Shown here one piece after another: positions 16,331 to 24,579 of a stretch of DNA of 64,000 nucleotides. This DNA is from Burkholderiaceae bacterium (GTDB lineage: Bacteria; Pseudomonadota; Gammaproteobacteria; Burkholderiales; Burkholderiaceae_E), in NCBI GenBank assembly GCA_024637155.1, contig JAGXFR010000019.1:1-64000 (forward strand). The letters run 5' to 3'. The notes below the pieces were generated by a model. It saw only the letters and a program-made list of their open reading frames with translations, had not been told where the DNA came from and did no database searches. A program made the position numbers and the translations under genes. Within the stretch, counting starts at the first letter, position 1. The number at the start of each line of letters is the position of its first letter.

Positions 16331-16407
16331 ACCTAGCCCTTCCATCAATCCGGACGCCTGCCGGCAAGCTCCGCTAGCCTCCAGTCTCCCCGCGGATGAC
16401 GTTAGGC
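16331..16407 (+). repeat. attC-like recombination site 2
   Basis: The outer arms are CCTAGC (16332-16337) and GTTAGGC (16401-16407). The left arm departs by one base from the RYYYAAC consensus. The inner arms CATCAATCCG (16343-16352) and CGGATGAC (16393-16400) pair if one A is left unpaired. It starts just after the stop of the preceding gene and is about 77 bp long, as for site 1. The two sites share only the core and the architecture, as expected for attC. Confidence 0.6.
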
Positions 16408-16570
16408 CCTACGCCTGCAGCATCCGACGTTCAATCGCCCGATGGTGGTCTCGTTCAGTCGTTTTCGCGGCAAACTTGGCAGCCTGCCGTTCATGCGTCC
16501 GCCGCGTCGACCGAACTTCGAACTAGCTCAGAGAAATAGAAGCACCCCTAAAAGCACCCCTAGAAAGAAA
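16408..16570. other. Right arm of the element with GCACCCCT repeats
   Basis: No gene is supported between the second attC-like site and the terminator. GCACCCCT occurs at 16541-16548 and 16553-16560, the same motif found three times left of the integrase gene and once in each att core. These are candidate integrase arm-binding sites on the opposite arm. Confidence 0.5.
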
Positions 16571-16600
16571 AACGGGTTACGCCTTTCAGCGTAACCCGTT
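16571..16600 (-). terminator. Rho-independent terminator downstream of tRNA-Pro
   Basis: A perfect 12-bp inverted repeat (AACGGGTTACGC / GCGTAACCCGTT) with a 6-nt loop is followed, on the minus strand, by TTTCTTTCTA (with the arm end, TTTTTCTTTC-like). It lies inside the element, so the integrated element provides the terminator of the host tRNA gene. Confidence 0.85.
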
Positions 16601-16618
16601 GATTTACTTCTATTATTT

Positions 16619-16697
<79 letters not shown>

Positions 16698-16704
16698 GCC
16701 GTGC

Positions 16705-16733
16705 ATTATAGCAGCGGGAATCTCACTCGATGC
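16705..16733 (-). promoter_or_regulatory. Promoter of tRNA-Pro
   Basis: A perfect TATAAT (-10) lies on the minus strand at 16710-16705, ending 9 nt before the mature 5' end. The -35 region (GCATCG at about 16733-16728, 17-nt spacing) is weak and overlaps the last codons of the merR-family gene. Confidence 0.6.
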
Positions 16734-17124
16734 GCAGCAGTTTGAGGGCTGCCTCCAAGTCTGCGCGGGCGCTGCCGACTTCGTCTGGCGTCGGGGTGGC
16801 CACTGCCTCGTCGGAGGGTTGGGATGGCGCCGCAGCGCTGCGGCCGCGACCGTTTTGCGATGCCTCGAGCAGTCGGTTGCGCGCGCCGCTGATCGTGAAA
16901 CCGTCCTCGTAGAGCAGCTCGCGAATCCGACGCACGAGCAGCACCTCGTGATGCTGGTAGTAGCGTCGATTGCCGCGACGCTTCATCGGGCGCAGCTGCG
17001 TGAATTCCTGTTCCCAGTAGCGCAGCACGTGCGGCTTTACCGCGCACAGTTCGCTCACCTCACCAATCGTGAAGTAGCGTTTCGCCGGAATCGGCGGCAG
17101 GGGGGCCTCGCTCTTGGTCGACAT
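16723..17124 (-). CDS. MerR-family transcriptional regulator
   Basis: This 133-aa protein has a MerR winged-helix: RYFTIGEVSELCAVKPHVLRYWEQEF, then RPMKRRGNRRYYQHHEVLLVRRIRELLYEDGFTISGARNRL. The C-terminal third is Ala/Pro/Ser-rich and ends in a short helix; there is no metal-binding Cys cluster. The gene following ihfA and preceding tRNA-Pro is the standard arrangement in Betaproteobacteria. Its ligand and target are unknown. Confidence 0.9.
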   Translation of the reverse strand: MSTKSEAPLPPIPAKRYFTIGEVSELCAVKPHVLRYWEQEFTQLRPMKRRGNRRYYQHHEVLLVRRIRELLYEDGFTISGARNRLLEASQNGRGRSAAAPSQPSDEAVATPTPDEVGSARADLEAALKLLRIE

Positions 17125-17159
17125 CGCGGCGTGTTGGGCGGGAGAGGATGAATCGCGGC

Positions 17160-17531
17160 TCAGCTGCCGACGGAGTCAATCTGGGTCTTGAGCTTCTGGC
17201 TGGCGTGAAAGGTCACCACGCGGCGCGCGCAGATCGGGATCTCTTCTCCGGTCTTGGGATTGCGTCCGGGGCGCTGCGGCTTGTCGCGCAACTGGAAATT
17301 CCCGAAGCCCGAGAGCTTCACGCTCTCGCCGCGCTCGAGCGCGTCACGGATCTCGTCGAAAAAGGTGTCGACCATGTCCTTGGCTTCGCGCTTGTTCAAC
17401 CCGACCGATTCGAACAGCAGCTCGGCGAGTTCGGCCTTCGTCAGCGTGAAGGACGGCGCCCGGGGCGCCGGGCTCGTCCCCACCGCCGCCGGCTCGAGGC
17501 GTTCGTCGGGCTGTGTGTCGCGCTGGTTCAT
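17160..17531 (-). CDS. ihfA: Integration host factor subunit alpha
   Basis: This is the DNA-bending HU/IHF-family subunit. The core starts at [33 protein letters not shown] and contains the [13 protein letters not shown] turn and the DNA-intercalating arm [13 protein letters not shown]. It ends with [13 protein letters not shown]. At 123 aa it carries a ~25-residue N-terminal extension compared with the E. coli protein. It lies directly downstream of pheT in the same orientation, as in many Proteobacteria. IHF is also needed by many tyrosine integrases, such as the one in the neighbouring element. Confidence 0.96.
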   Translation of the reverse strand: MNQRDTQPDERLEPAAVGTSPAPRAPSFTLTKAELAELLFESVGLNKREAKDMVDTFFDEIRDALERGESVKLSGFGNFQLRDKPQRPGRNPKTGEEIPICARRVVTFHASQKLKTQIDSVGS

Positions 17532-17564
17532 GGTCGCTTCAGTGTTCTCGTTTCCGGAGCTCGT

Positions 17565-19958
17565 TTAGCGCAGCCGCGCGCCCAGTTCGACAGCCAATCG
17601 GGCGACGATGACCTGCATCGCCTGAGCCACCTGAGCGTCGTCCAGGGTGCGGTCAGTATCTTGCATCCAAATTCTGAACGCAAGGCTTTTTTCCTTATTT
17701 TCCAACCCCTTACCGCGATATTCGTCAAATAACTTGACGTATTTCACACTCCTTGCAACAGGGTCCGCCGCGGCCGCGGCGCGGATCGCGGCGGCCACCC
17801 GTGCCGCCGGCACATCGTCGGCGACCACCAGCGCCAGGTCGCGGATCGCCGGCGGGAAGCGGGACACCTCGGCGAAGAGCGGAATCCCGACCGTCAGCAG
17901 TGGCTCGAGGTCGATTTCCATCACCAGCGCAGCCCGGGGCAGTTCAAGCTGTTGCTGCAGTGCCGGGTGAATCTCGCCCAGCCAGCCGACCGGCGTGCCG
18001 CGCAGCAGCACGCGCGCGGCCCGGCCCGGATGCAGCGCCGGATGTTCACCGGGCTCGAAGCTCCACTCGGACTCCGGCGCCAGCGTGACCAGATCTCCCT
18101 TGAGATCGAAGAAATCGACCCCTCGCCCGGCCAGACCCCATTGCTCGCCGGACGCGTCGCCGTAGGCGAGCGCCGCCAAGCGCTGCGGTTGCGCCACACC
18201 GGCCACCGCAAGCGGTCCCGCGCTGACGCTCGCATCCGGGCGAAACACGCGACCGACCTCGAAGATGCGCACCCGCGCCGCCTTGCGGTTCAGGTTGGCG
18301 CGCAGATTCTCGACCAGGCCCCCGAGCAGCGTCGTGCGCATCACGTCCAGATTCGAGGCGATCGGGTTGAGCAGCCGGATCGGTGCCGCGTGCGAGAGCA
18401 GCGCGTCGGTGCGCGAATCGACGAAACTGTAGTTGATCACTTCCTGGAAATCGCGCGCCGCCATGGCTCGCTTGATCGTTCCGACACTCCTGCGACCCTC
18501 GGGACACGCGAGCATCGGCAGCGACGCCACCGGGGGCCGCTGCGGCAGACGTTCGAAGCCCCAGACCCGCGCCACCTCTTCGATCAGGTCTTCCTCGATC
18601 TGCAGGTCGAAACGGTACGCGGGCGGGGTGACCCGGAAGGATCCGGGTTCGCGTTCGAAGTCGAAGCCCAGGCGCGTGAAGATCTCGGCGATCTCCTGCT
18701 CGCTGACCGCGGCGCCGATCACCCGCTGGGCCCGCGCGACGCGCAGCACCACCGGCTCGCGCTCCGGCAGGCCCGTGATCTGGTCGTCGACCGGGCCCGC
18801 CTGCCCGCCGCAGATCTCGAGCACCAGTCGCGACAGGTACTCGAGGTGCTCGACCGTGCTCGCGGGGTCCACCCCGCGCTCAAAGCGATGCGCCGCGTCG
18901 GTGGTGAAGTTCAGCCGGCGTGCGCGCCCGGCGATGGCGTCGGGCCACCAGAAGGCCGCTTCGAGGTAGACATCGGTCGTGTCGAGCGTCACCGCGGTGC
19001 GCTCGCCGCCCATGATTCCGGCGATGCTCTCGACCTGATCGGCGTCGGCGATGACACCGATTCCGGCGTCGAGTGCCACCGTACGGCCGTTAAGCAGTTC
19101 GAGCTGCTCTCCTTCGCGCCCCCAGCGCACCGTCAGGGGCGCGCGGATCTTGCCCAGGTCGAACACGTGCGTGGGCCGACCGAGTTCGAGCATCACGTAA
19201 TTGGAGATGTCCACCAGCGCCGAGATCGGGCGCTGCCCGGCGTGCTCGAGACGGCGCTTCATCCACTCCGGGGTCGGTGCGCGCGCATCGACTCCGCGAA
19301 TCACGCGGCCCGAGAAGCGCCCGCACAGATCGTCCGCCTCGATGTGCACCGCAACGCGTTCGTCCAGGCTGACCGGAGCGGGTTCGAAGCGCAGCGCGCG
19401 CAGCGGGGTGTTGCTGAGCGCGGCGACTTCGCGGGCCACGCCAAAGACGCTCAGGCAGTGGGCAAGATTCGGAGTGAGCTTGAGCAGATGCACCGGATCG
19501 TCGAGATCCAGGAATTCGCGGATGTCGGCGCCAACCGGCGCGTCGGCCGGGAGCGCCAGCAGACCGGCGTGCTCCTCGGAAATCCCCAGTTCGCGCGCCG
19601 AGCACAGCATCCCGTGGCTGTCGACGCCACGCAATTGTGCCGCGCCGATCGGCAGTCCTCCCGGCAGCACGGCACCGGGCAGTGCACAGGGCACGCGCAG
19701 CCCCGGCGCCACGTTGCTCGCCCCGCAGACGATCTGGCGCAACTCGGTGCCGTCCCAGACTTCGCAGATCGAGAGCTTGTCGGCCTGCGGATGCGGCCGG
19801 ACCGTGCGCACCTCGGCCACCACCACGCGCTCGAAGGGCGGAGCGAACGGGGTCGACTCCTCGACCTCGAGCCCCGCCATCGTCAATGCGTCGGCCAGCT
19901 CCTGCGAGTTCCAGGGCGGCGCGACGAAACTGCGCAGCCAGCTCTCGGGAATCTTCAT
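17565..19958 (-). CDS. pheT: Phenylalanyl-tRNA synthetase beta subunit
   Basis: This 797-aa protein starts at MKIPESWLRSFVAPPW (ATG 19958). It contains the N-terminal tRNA-binding EMAP-like domain (VRPHPQADKLSICEVWDG), the B3/B4 editing region, the B5 domain and the C-terminal ferredoxin-fold anticodon-binding domain (FPPAIRDLALVV). With PheS it forms the alpha2beta2 synthetase that charges tRNA-Phe and edits Tyr-tRNA-Phe. It lies 26 nt downstream of pheS, and its length is normal. Confidence 0.98.
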   Translation of the reverse strand: MKIPESWLRSFVAPPWNSQELADALTMAGLEVEESTPFAPPFERVVVAEVRTVRPHPQADKLSICEVWDGTELRQIVCGASNVAPGLRVPCALPGAVLPGGLPIGAAQLRGVDSHGMLCSARELGISEEHAGLLALPADAPVGADIREFLDLDDPVHLLKLTPNLAHCLSVFGVAREVAALSNTPLRALRFEPAPVSLDERVAVHIEADDLCGRFSGRVIRGVDARAPTPEWMKRRLEHAGQRPISALVDISNYVMLELGRPTHVFDLGKIRAPLTVRWGREGEQLELLNGRTVALDAGIGVIADADQVESIAGIMGGERTAVTLDTTDVYLEAAFWWPDAIAGRARRLNFTTDAAHRFERGVDPASTVEHLEYLSRLVLEICGGQAGPVDDQITGLPEREPVVLRVARAQRVIGAAVSEQEIAEIFTRLGFDFEREPGSFRVTPPAYRFDLQIEEDLIEEVARVWGFERLPQRPPVASLPMLACPEGRRSVGTIKRAMAARDFQEVINYSFVDSRTDALLSHAAPIRLLNPIASNLDVMRTTLLGGLVENLRANLNRKAARVRIFEVGRVFRPDASVSAGPLAVAGVAQPQRLAALAYGDASGEQWGLAGRGVDFFDLKGDLVTLAPESEWSFEPGEHPALHPGRAARVLLRGTPVGWLGEIHPALQQQLELPRAALVMEIDLEPLLTVGIPLFAEVSRFPPAIRDLALVVADDVPAARVAAAIRAAAAADPVARSVKYVKLFDEYRGKGLENKEKSLAFRIWMQDTDRTLDDAQVAQAMQVIVARLAVELGARLR

Positions 19959-19984
19959 CGCTCGTTCCTGGTTGGTCGGTGCAC

Positions 19985-20992
19985 TCAGCCGGCGAACTGC
20001 TGCAGGAAGCGCAGATCGTTCTCGTAGAACAGACGCAGGTCGCCCACGCCGTAGCGCAGCATGGCAAGGCGCTCGACGCCGGAACCAAAGGCGAATCCCG
20101 TGTAGCGCTCCGGGTCCAGCCCGATGTTGCGAATTACGCTCGGGTGCACCTGCCCTGCGCCGCACACCTCGAGCCAGCGTCCGGCGAGCGGCCCGTCGGC
20201 GAAACGCATGTCGATCTCGGCTGACGGCTCGGTGAACGGGAAATACGACGGACGAAAGCGCACATCGATGTCGTCGCGCTCGAAGAAGCGGTGCACGAAA
20301 TCAGCGTAGACGTTCTTGAGGTCGGTGAGGCTGATGTTCTCCTCGACCCACAAGCCCTCGACCTGGTGGAACATCGGCGAGTGGGTCGCGTCGGAATCGA
20401 CCCGGTAGGTCTTGCCCGGCGCGATCACCCGGATCGGCGGCTGATGCATGCGCGCGTAGCGAATCTGCATCGGGCTCGTGTGCGTGCGCAGCAGCAGCCC
20501 GCCCTCGACGTAGAAGGTGTCGTGCATCGAACGCGCCGGATGGTTCTCCGGGGTGTTCAACGCGGTGAAGTTGTAGAAATCCTCCTCGATCTCGGGACCA
20601 TCGGCGACATCGAAGCCGATCGAGCGAAAGATCGCCTCGACCCGCTCGATGGTCAGCGTGATCGGGTGCAGTCCGCCGCGCGCGCTCCCGCGCCCGGGCA
20701 GCGTGACGTCGATCGCTTCCTGCGCGAGCCGGGTTTCGAGCAGCGCTCGCGCAAGCTCTGCCTCGCGCGCGACGACAAAGGATTCGATCGCCTGCTTGAC
20801 TTCGTTCAGGCGCTTGCCCAGCGCCGCGCGCTCTTCGGGCGTGGCCTTGCCGAGATCCTTCATGCGCCGGGTCAACTCGCCGTCGCGGCCCAGGAAGCGT
20901 GCCTTGGCGTTGGCGAGCGCTGCCGCATCGACCGCCGTCCCGACGGTTTCGCGCGCCAACCCGATCAGGGCATCAATCGATGCTGTGTCCAT
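19985..20992 (-). CDS. pheS: Phenylalanyl-tRNA synthetase alpha subunit
   Basis: This 335-aa protein (ATG 20992, [16 protein letters not shown]) has the N-terminal coiled coil and the class II catalytic core. Motif 2 reads [15 protein letters not shown] and motif 3 reads [17 protein letters not shown]. An [12 protein letters not shown] segment is conserved in PheS. It activates phenylalanine in the PheST complex. A terminator-like hairpin lies 30-50 nt upstream of the start, suggesting attenuation or processing. Confidence 0.98.
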   Translation of the reverse strand: MDTASIDALIGLARETVGTAVDAAALANAKARFLGRDGELTRRMKDLGKATPEERAALGKRLNEVKQAIESFVVAREAELARALLETRLAQEAIDVTLPGRGSARGGLHPITLTIERVEAIFRSIGFDVADGPEIEEDFYNFTALNTPENHPARSMHDTFYVEGGLLLRTHTSPMQIRYARMHQPPIRVIAPGKTYRVDSDATHSPMFHQVEGLWVEENISLTDLKNVYADFVHRFFERDDIDVRFRPSYFPFTEPSAEIDMRFADGPLAGRWLEVCGAGQVHPSVIRNIGLDPERYTGFAFGSGVERLAMLRYGVGDLRLFYENDLRFLQQFAG

Positions 20993-21022
20993 GTTTCTCC
21001 CGTGCCGCACCCTCAAAAGGAA

Positions 21023-21080
21023 ACGGGGCCTGTGCGGCCCCGTCTCGGCATCCTGCCGTCGGCGCCCCGCCAAGGGCGCC
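21023..21080 (-). promoter_or_regulatory. rplT-pheS leader with terminator-like hairpin (candidate attenuator)
   Basis: On the minus strand, GGCGCCC/GGGCGCC (21080-21061) forms a first hairpin. ACGGGGCC/GGCCCCGT (21043-21023) then forms a second, followed by TTTCCTTTTG, as in an intrinsic terminator. The sequence ACAGGCCCCG occurs both at 21100-21091 and in the 3' arm of the second hairpin. The upstream copy could therefore pair with the 5' arm and act as an antiterminator. No Phe-rich leader peptide is evident. Confidence 0.55.
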
Positions 21081-21100
21081 GCCAGCCGGTCGGGGCCTGT

Positions 21101-21463
21101 TCAGACCGCCGCGAGGGCGGCCTTGACCCGTTCCACGATTGCCGCGAACGCCGGCTTGTCGTGAACCGCCAGGTCCGCGAGCACCTTGCGGTCCAGCCCG
21201 ATCTCGGCGCGGTTCAGTCCGTTGATGAACAAGCTGTACGAGATGCCGTGCGAACGGGCCGCCGCGTTGATCCGGGCGATCCACAGTCTGCGGAACATCC
21301 GCTTCTTGGTGCGACGATCCCGGTAGGCGTACTGCCCTGCCCGCATGACCGCCTGGACCGCAACCCGGTAGACGTTGTTGCGCCGGCCGCGATACCCCTT
21401 GGCACGTTCGATGACCTTCTTGTGGCGCGCGCGCGCCGTAACTCCGCGTTTGACTCTGGGCAT
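21101..21463 (-). CDS. rplT: 50S ribosomal protein L20
   Basis: This 120-aa basic protein has the characteristic N-terminus [30 protein letters not shown]. The globular part includes [23 protein letters not shown]. It binds 23S rRNA early in assembly and in enteric bacteria represses rpmI-rplT translation through the infC-rpmI leader. It lies 10 nt after rpmI. Confidence 0.98.
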   Translation of the reverse strand: MPRVKRGVTARARHKKVIERAKGYRGRRNNVYRVAVQAVMRAGQYAYRDRRTKKRMFRRLWIARINAAARSHGISYSLFINGLNRAEIGLDRKVLADLAVHDKPAFAAIVERVKAALAAV

Positions 21464-21473
21464 ATCGCTCTCC

Positions 21474-21671
21474 TCAGGCGTAAGGCATCATGGCCTTGAC
21501 GGAGCGCACGTCGGACTTGTCGACGTGAACCGTGGCGCGCAGATGGCGTTTGTTCTTGGTGGTTTTCTTGGTCAGGATATGGCGCTTGAACGCCTGCGAG
21601 CGCTTGATCGTGCCGCCTGCTCGCACCCGGAAACGCTTTGCAGCGCCCCGCTTCGTCTTCATCTTGGGCAT
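21474..21671 (-). CDS. rpmI: 50S ribosomal protein L35
   Basis: This 65-aa, very basic protein starts [20 protein letters not shown] and contains the [23 protein letters not shown] core of L35. It is the first gene of the rpmI-rplT pair and is preceded by a 181-nt structured leader after infC. Confidence 0.98.
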   Translation of the reverse strand: MPKMKTKRGAAKRFRVRAGGTIKRSQAFKRHILTKKTTKNKRHLRATVHVDKSDVRSVKAMMPYA

Positions 21672-21852
21672 GTGACAACCCTTCCTATTTTATTGCCTCG
21701 ACAGGTGCCCGGGATCGCGTCCCGAATCTTTTGATACCTGCTCGGCTTGTCGTCGCGCCGCCCCGGGGGGACAGCGCGCGCCGGAGGCTTCCCTCCGGAT
21801 CGTTCGGCGCCCGCGTGCGGGCGCCCTTTCGATTCCTACTGCCCGCGCCGCA
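21672..21852 (-). promoter_or_regulatory. infC-rpmI leader with two strong hairpins (candidate L20 control region)
   Basis: This 181-nt gap holds two strong stems on the minus strand: GGCGCCCGC/GCGGGCGCC (21825-21806) and CCGGAGG/CCTCCGG with a GAAG loop (21798-21781). Neither is followed by a T-run, so they are not terminators. In E. coli, L20 binds two structures in this same leader to repress rpmI and rplT. The position fits, but the structures here have not been shown to be homologous. Confidence 0.45.
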
Positions 21853-22371
21853 TCACTTCTTCTTCGGCGTGAGCACCATCACCATCTGACGTCCTTCCAT
21901 CTTCGGCATCTGCTCGACCACGGCCAATTCGACCAGATCGTCGCGCACTCGCTCGAGGAGCCGGTACCCGAATTCCTGGTGCGCCATTTCGCGCCCCCGG
22001 AAGCGCAGCGTCACCTTCGCCTTGTCGCCTTCGTCGATGAAGCGCTTCAGGTTGCGCAGCTTGACCTGATAGTCGCCCTCATCGGTTCCGGGCCGGAACT
22101 TCACTTCCTTGATCTGGACGATCTTCTGCTTCTGGCGCGCATCGTGAGCCCGCTTCTGCTCCTGATACTTGAACTTGCCGTAGTCCATGATCCGGCACAC
22201 CGGCGGCTCCGCCTGCGGTGCGATCTCGACCAGGTCCACAACGGCCTCTTCGGCCAGCTGCAGCGCTTCCCGGATGCTCACAACCCCGATCGGCTCATTC
22301 TCCAAACCAACCAGTCGCACCTGCGGCGCCGTGATTTCCCCGTTGATGCGATGCGAACGTTCGTTAGCGAT
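21853..22371 (-). CDS. infC: Translation initiation factor IF-3 with AUC start codon
   Basis: The 172-aa protein starts at the rare codon ATC (22371-22369), preceded by GGAGGAG. This extends the reading to [28 protein letters not shown], the conserved IF-3 N-terminus; a GTG start at 22320 would delete the first strand. The C-terminal domain contains [18 protein letters not shown] and ends with the VLTPKKK tail. IF-3 discriminates against non-AUG starts, and a rare start codon in infC allows autoregulation, as with AUU in E. coli. It follows thrS. Confidence 0.95.
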   Translation of the reverse strand: MANERSHRINGEITAPQVRLVGLENEPIGVVSIREALQLAEEAVVDLVEIAPQAEPPVCRIMDYGKFKYQEQKRAHDARQKQKIVQIKEVKFRPGTDEGDYQVKLRNLKRFIDEGDKAKVTLRFRGREMAHQEFGYRLLERVRDDLVELAVVEQMPKMEGRQMVMVLTPKKK

Positions 22372-22416
22372 GCTTGCTTCTCCTCCGACAGAATAATCAA
22401 TGGCCGCGCCGCAGCC

Positions 22417-24339
22417 CTAGGCCAGCGGGTTGTGCCGACGACTCGTCACATCCTCCGCGATGCGTTCGATGAACGCCTCGAGCGTGGTCACTCCGAGATT
22501 GGCACCGCCCCGCGCGCGCACGGCAACCTGCCCAGTCTCGCGCTCCTTGTCGCCCACAACGAGCAGATAGGGCAGCTTCTGGAGACTGTGCTCGCGGATT
22601 TTATAGTTGATCTTCTCGTTTCGCAAATCGGCCTGAACCCTAAAGCCTTGTTTTTTCAGCGTTTGTGCAACTGAACGTGCGTATTCGTCCTGCCCCTCGC
22701 TGATCGTGAGCACGGCGACCTGCACGGGAGCGAGCCAGATCGGCATTGCTCCGGCGTAGTTTTCGATCAGAATCCCGAGGAAGCGTTCCATCGAACCGAC
22801 GATCGCGCGGTGCAGCATCACGGGGTGGCGGCGCGAGTTGTCCTCCGCCACGTACTCGGCGCCGAGGCGCTCGGGCATGGTGAAGTCCACCTGCATCGTG
22901 CCGCACTGCCACGGGCGCCCGAGGGCGTCCTTCAACGTGTACTCGATCTTGGGGCCGTAGAAGGCACCCTCCCCGGGCGACACGGTGAACTCGCAGCCCG
23001 AACGGCGCATGCTCTCCATGAGCGCCTCTTCCGCCTGGTCCCAAAGCGCATCGGAACCGACGCGCTTGTCCGGCCGGGTGGCAACCTTGTAGAGAATGTT
23101 CTCGAAGCCGAAGTCGGCGTAGACCTGGCGCAGCAGTGCGGTGTAGGCGACGCATTCGTCGAGGATCTGGTCCTCGGTGCAGAAGATGTGGCCGTCGTCC
23201 TGCACGAACCCGCGCAGCCGCATGATTCCGTGCAGCGCGCCCGAGGGCTCGTTGCGGTGGCACGAACCGAACTCGCCGTAGCGCAGCGGCAGTTCGCGAT
23301 AGCTGCGCAGCGCCGAGTTGTAGACCTGCACGTGACCCGGACAGTTCATCGGCTTCACGGCGTAGTCGCGATTCTCCGAGGACGTCGTGAACATGTGCTC
23401 CTGGTAGTTCTCCCAGTGGCCGGACTTCTCCCAGAGCGCCCGATCGAGAATCTGCGGGCAGCGAATTTCCTGGTACCCGTTGTCCTGGTAGACGCGACGC
23501 ATGTACTGCTCGACCTGCTGCCAGAGGACCCAGCCGCGCGGGTGCCAGAAGACCATCCCCGGCGCATTGTCCTGCAGGTGAAACAGGTCGAGTTCCCGGC
23601 CCAGGCGCCGGTGATCGCGGCGCTCGGCTTCCTCGAGCATGTGCAGATACGCGTCCTGATCGTCCTTGCGCGCCCACGCGGTGCCGTAGATGCGCTGGAG
23701 CATTTCGTTCTTCGAGTCGCCGCGCCAGTAGGCCCCGGCGAGCTTCATCAGCTTGAACACCTTGAGCCGGCCGGTGGAGGGCACGTGCGGTCCGCGGCAG
23801 AGATCGACGAAATTGCCCTCGCGGTACAGCGAGATGGGATCCCCCGCCGGAATCGCCGCAATCAGTTCCGCCTTGTAGTGCTCGCCGATCGACTTGAAGT
23901 AACCGACGGCCGCGTCGCGCTCCATCAGCTCGCGGGTCACCGGTTCGTCGCGCCGCGCGAGCTCGACCATCTTGGCCTCGATCGCGACCAGATCCTCGGG
24001 CGTGAACGGCCGGTGATAGGAGAAGTCGTAGTAGAAGCCGTTCTCGATCACCGGCCCGATGGTGACCTGCGCCTCGGGAAACAGTTCCTTGACCGCATAG
24101 GCGAGCAGGTGCGCGCTGGAATGGCGGATGACCTCCAGGCCCTCGGCGTCGCGCTCGGTGACGATCGACACCTTGGCGTCGGCCTCGATGCAATGCGAGG
24201 TGTCGACGAGCTTTCCGTCGACCCGTCCGGCCAGCGCGGCCTTGGCGAGCCCCGCGCCGATCGACGCGGCCAGTTCGGCCACCGTCACCGGTGCCTCGAA
24301 AGCGCGCTGTGAACCGTCGGGAAGGGTAATCGTGACCAT
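22417..24339 (-). CDS. thrS: Threonyl-tRNA synthetase
   Basis: This 640-aa class II synthetase starts at ATG 24339 ([20 protein letters not shown]). The order is the TGS domain (1-60), the N2 editing domain with [16 protein letters not shown] and an HxxxC-type site, and the catalytic core with [12 protein letters not shown] (zinc Cys), [19 protein letters not shown] and [13 protein letters not shown]-terminal anticodon-binding domain completes it. The length is normal. A terminator-like hairpin precedes the start, downstream of tRNA-Val. Confidence 0.98.
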   Translation of the reverse strand: MVTITLPDGSQRAFEAPVTVAELAASIGAGLAKAALAGRVDGKLVDTSHCIEADAKVSIVTERDAEGLEVIRHSSAHLLAYAVKELFPEAQVTIGPVIENGFYYDFSYHRPFTPEDLVAIEAKMVELARRDEPVTRELMERDAAVGYFKSIGEHYKAELIAAIPAGDPISLYREGNFVDLCRGPHVPSTGRLKVFKLMKLAGAYWRGDSKNEMLQRIYGTAWARKDDQDAYLHMLEEAERRDHRRLGRELDLFHLQDNAPGMVFWHPRGWVLWQQVEQYMRRVYQDNGYQEIRCPQILDRALWEKSGHWENYQEHMFTTSSENRDYAVKPMNCPGHVQVYNSALRSYRELPLRYGEFGSCHRNEPSGALHGIMRLRGFVQDDGHIFCTEDQILDECVAYTALLRQVYADFGFENILYKVATRPDKRVGSDALWDQAEEALMESMRRSGCEFTVSPGEGAFYGPKIEYTLKDALGRPWQCGTMQVDFTMPERLGAEYVAEDNSRRHPVMLHRAIVGSMERFLGILIENYAGAMPIWLAPVQVAVLTISEGQDEYARSVAQTLKKQGFRVQADLRNEKINYKIREHSLQKLPYLLVVGDKERETGQVAVRARGGANLGVTTLEAFIERIAEDVTSRRHNPLA

Positions 24340-24355
24340 GCGTGACCCCGGAAAC

Positions 24356-24376
24356 AAAAACAGCGCCGTCGGCGCC
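24356..24376 (-). terminator. Intrinsic terminator between tRNA-Val and thrS
   Basis: On the minus strand GGCGCC-GAC-GGCGCTG folds into a short GC stem (core GCGCC/GGCGC), followed immediately by TTTTTG. It would stop transcription from the tRNA-Val promoter, or act as a leader attenuator for thrS, whose ATG is 17 nt further on. Confidence 0.6.
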
Positions 24377-24420
24377 GCTTTCTTCACACTCCACTTTCGG
24401 AACCGAAACGTCTGTGGTGT

Positions 24421-24497
24421 TGGTAGGCGCGATTGGACTCGAACCAACGACCCCCACCATGTCAAGGTGGTGCTCTAACCAGCTGAGCTACGCGCCT
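24421..24497 (-). tRNA. tRNA-Val (anticodon GAC)
   Basis: The 77-nt minus-strand cloverleaf has acceptor AGGCGCG/CGCGCCT and D-arm GCTCAGCTGGTTAGAGC. The anticodon stem CCACC/GGTGG encloses the loop TTGACAT, giving anticodon GAC. The T-arm contains GGTTCGAGTCC, and CCA is encoded. It lies immediately upstream of thrS. Confidence 0.97.
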
Positions 24498-24515
24498 GCT
24501 GAATCTGAACGGCGG

Positions 24516-24544
24516 AGTATAGCAAAAATGCACTGTGCCGCAGG
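24516..24544 (-). promoter_or_regulatory. Promoter of tRNA-Val
   Basis: TATACT (24521-24516, minus strand) forms a strong -10 box ending about 18 nt before the mature tRNA 5' end. The -35 element at the 17-nt position (CCTGCG) is poor. Confidence 0.5.
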
Positions 24545-24579
24545 GGCCGCGGGCGGCCTGGACGCGCCGTGCCGGGGCG

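Noticed and set aside
16269-16526. 85-aa open frame across the second attC-like site
   Set aside because: It starts inside the preceding gene and spans a recombination-site-like structure; the composition is not protein-like.
17952-20027. 691-aa plus-strand open frame opposite pheT
   Set aside because: It is antisense to a complete, conserved pheT gene, with typical mirror composition and no ribosome binding site.
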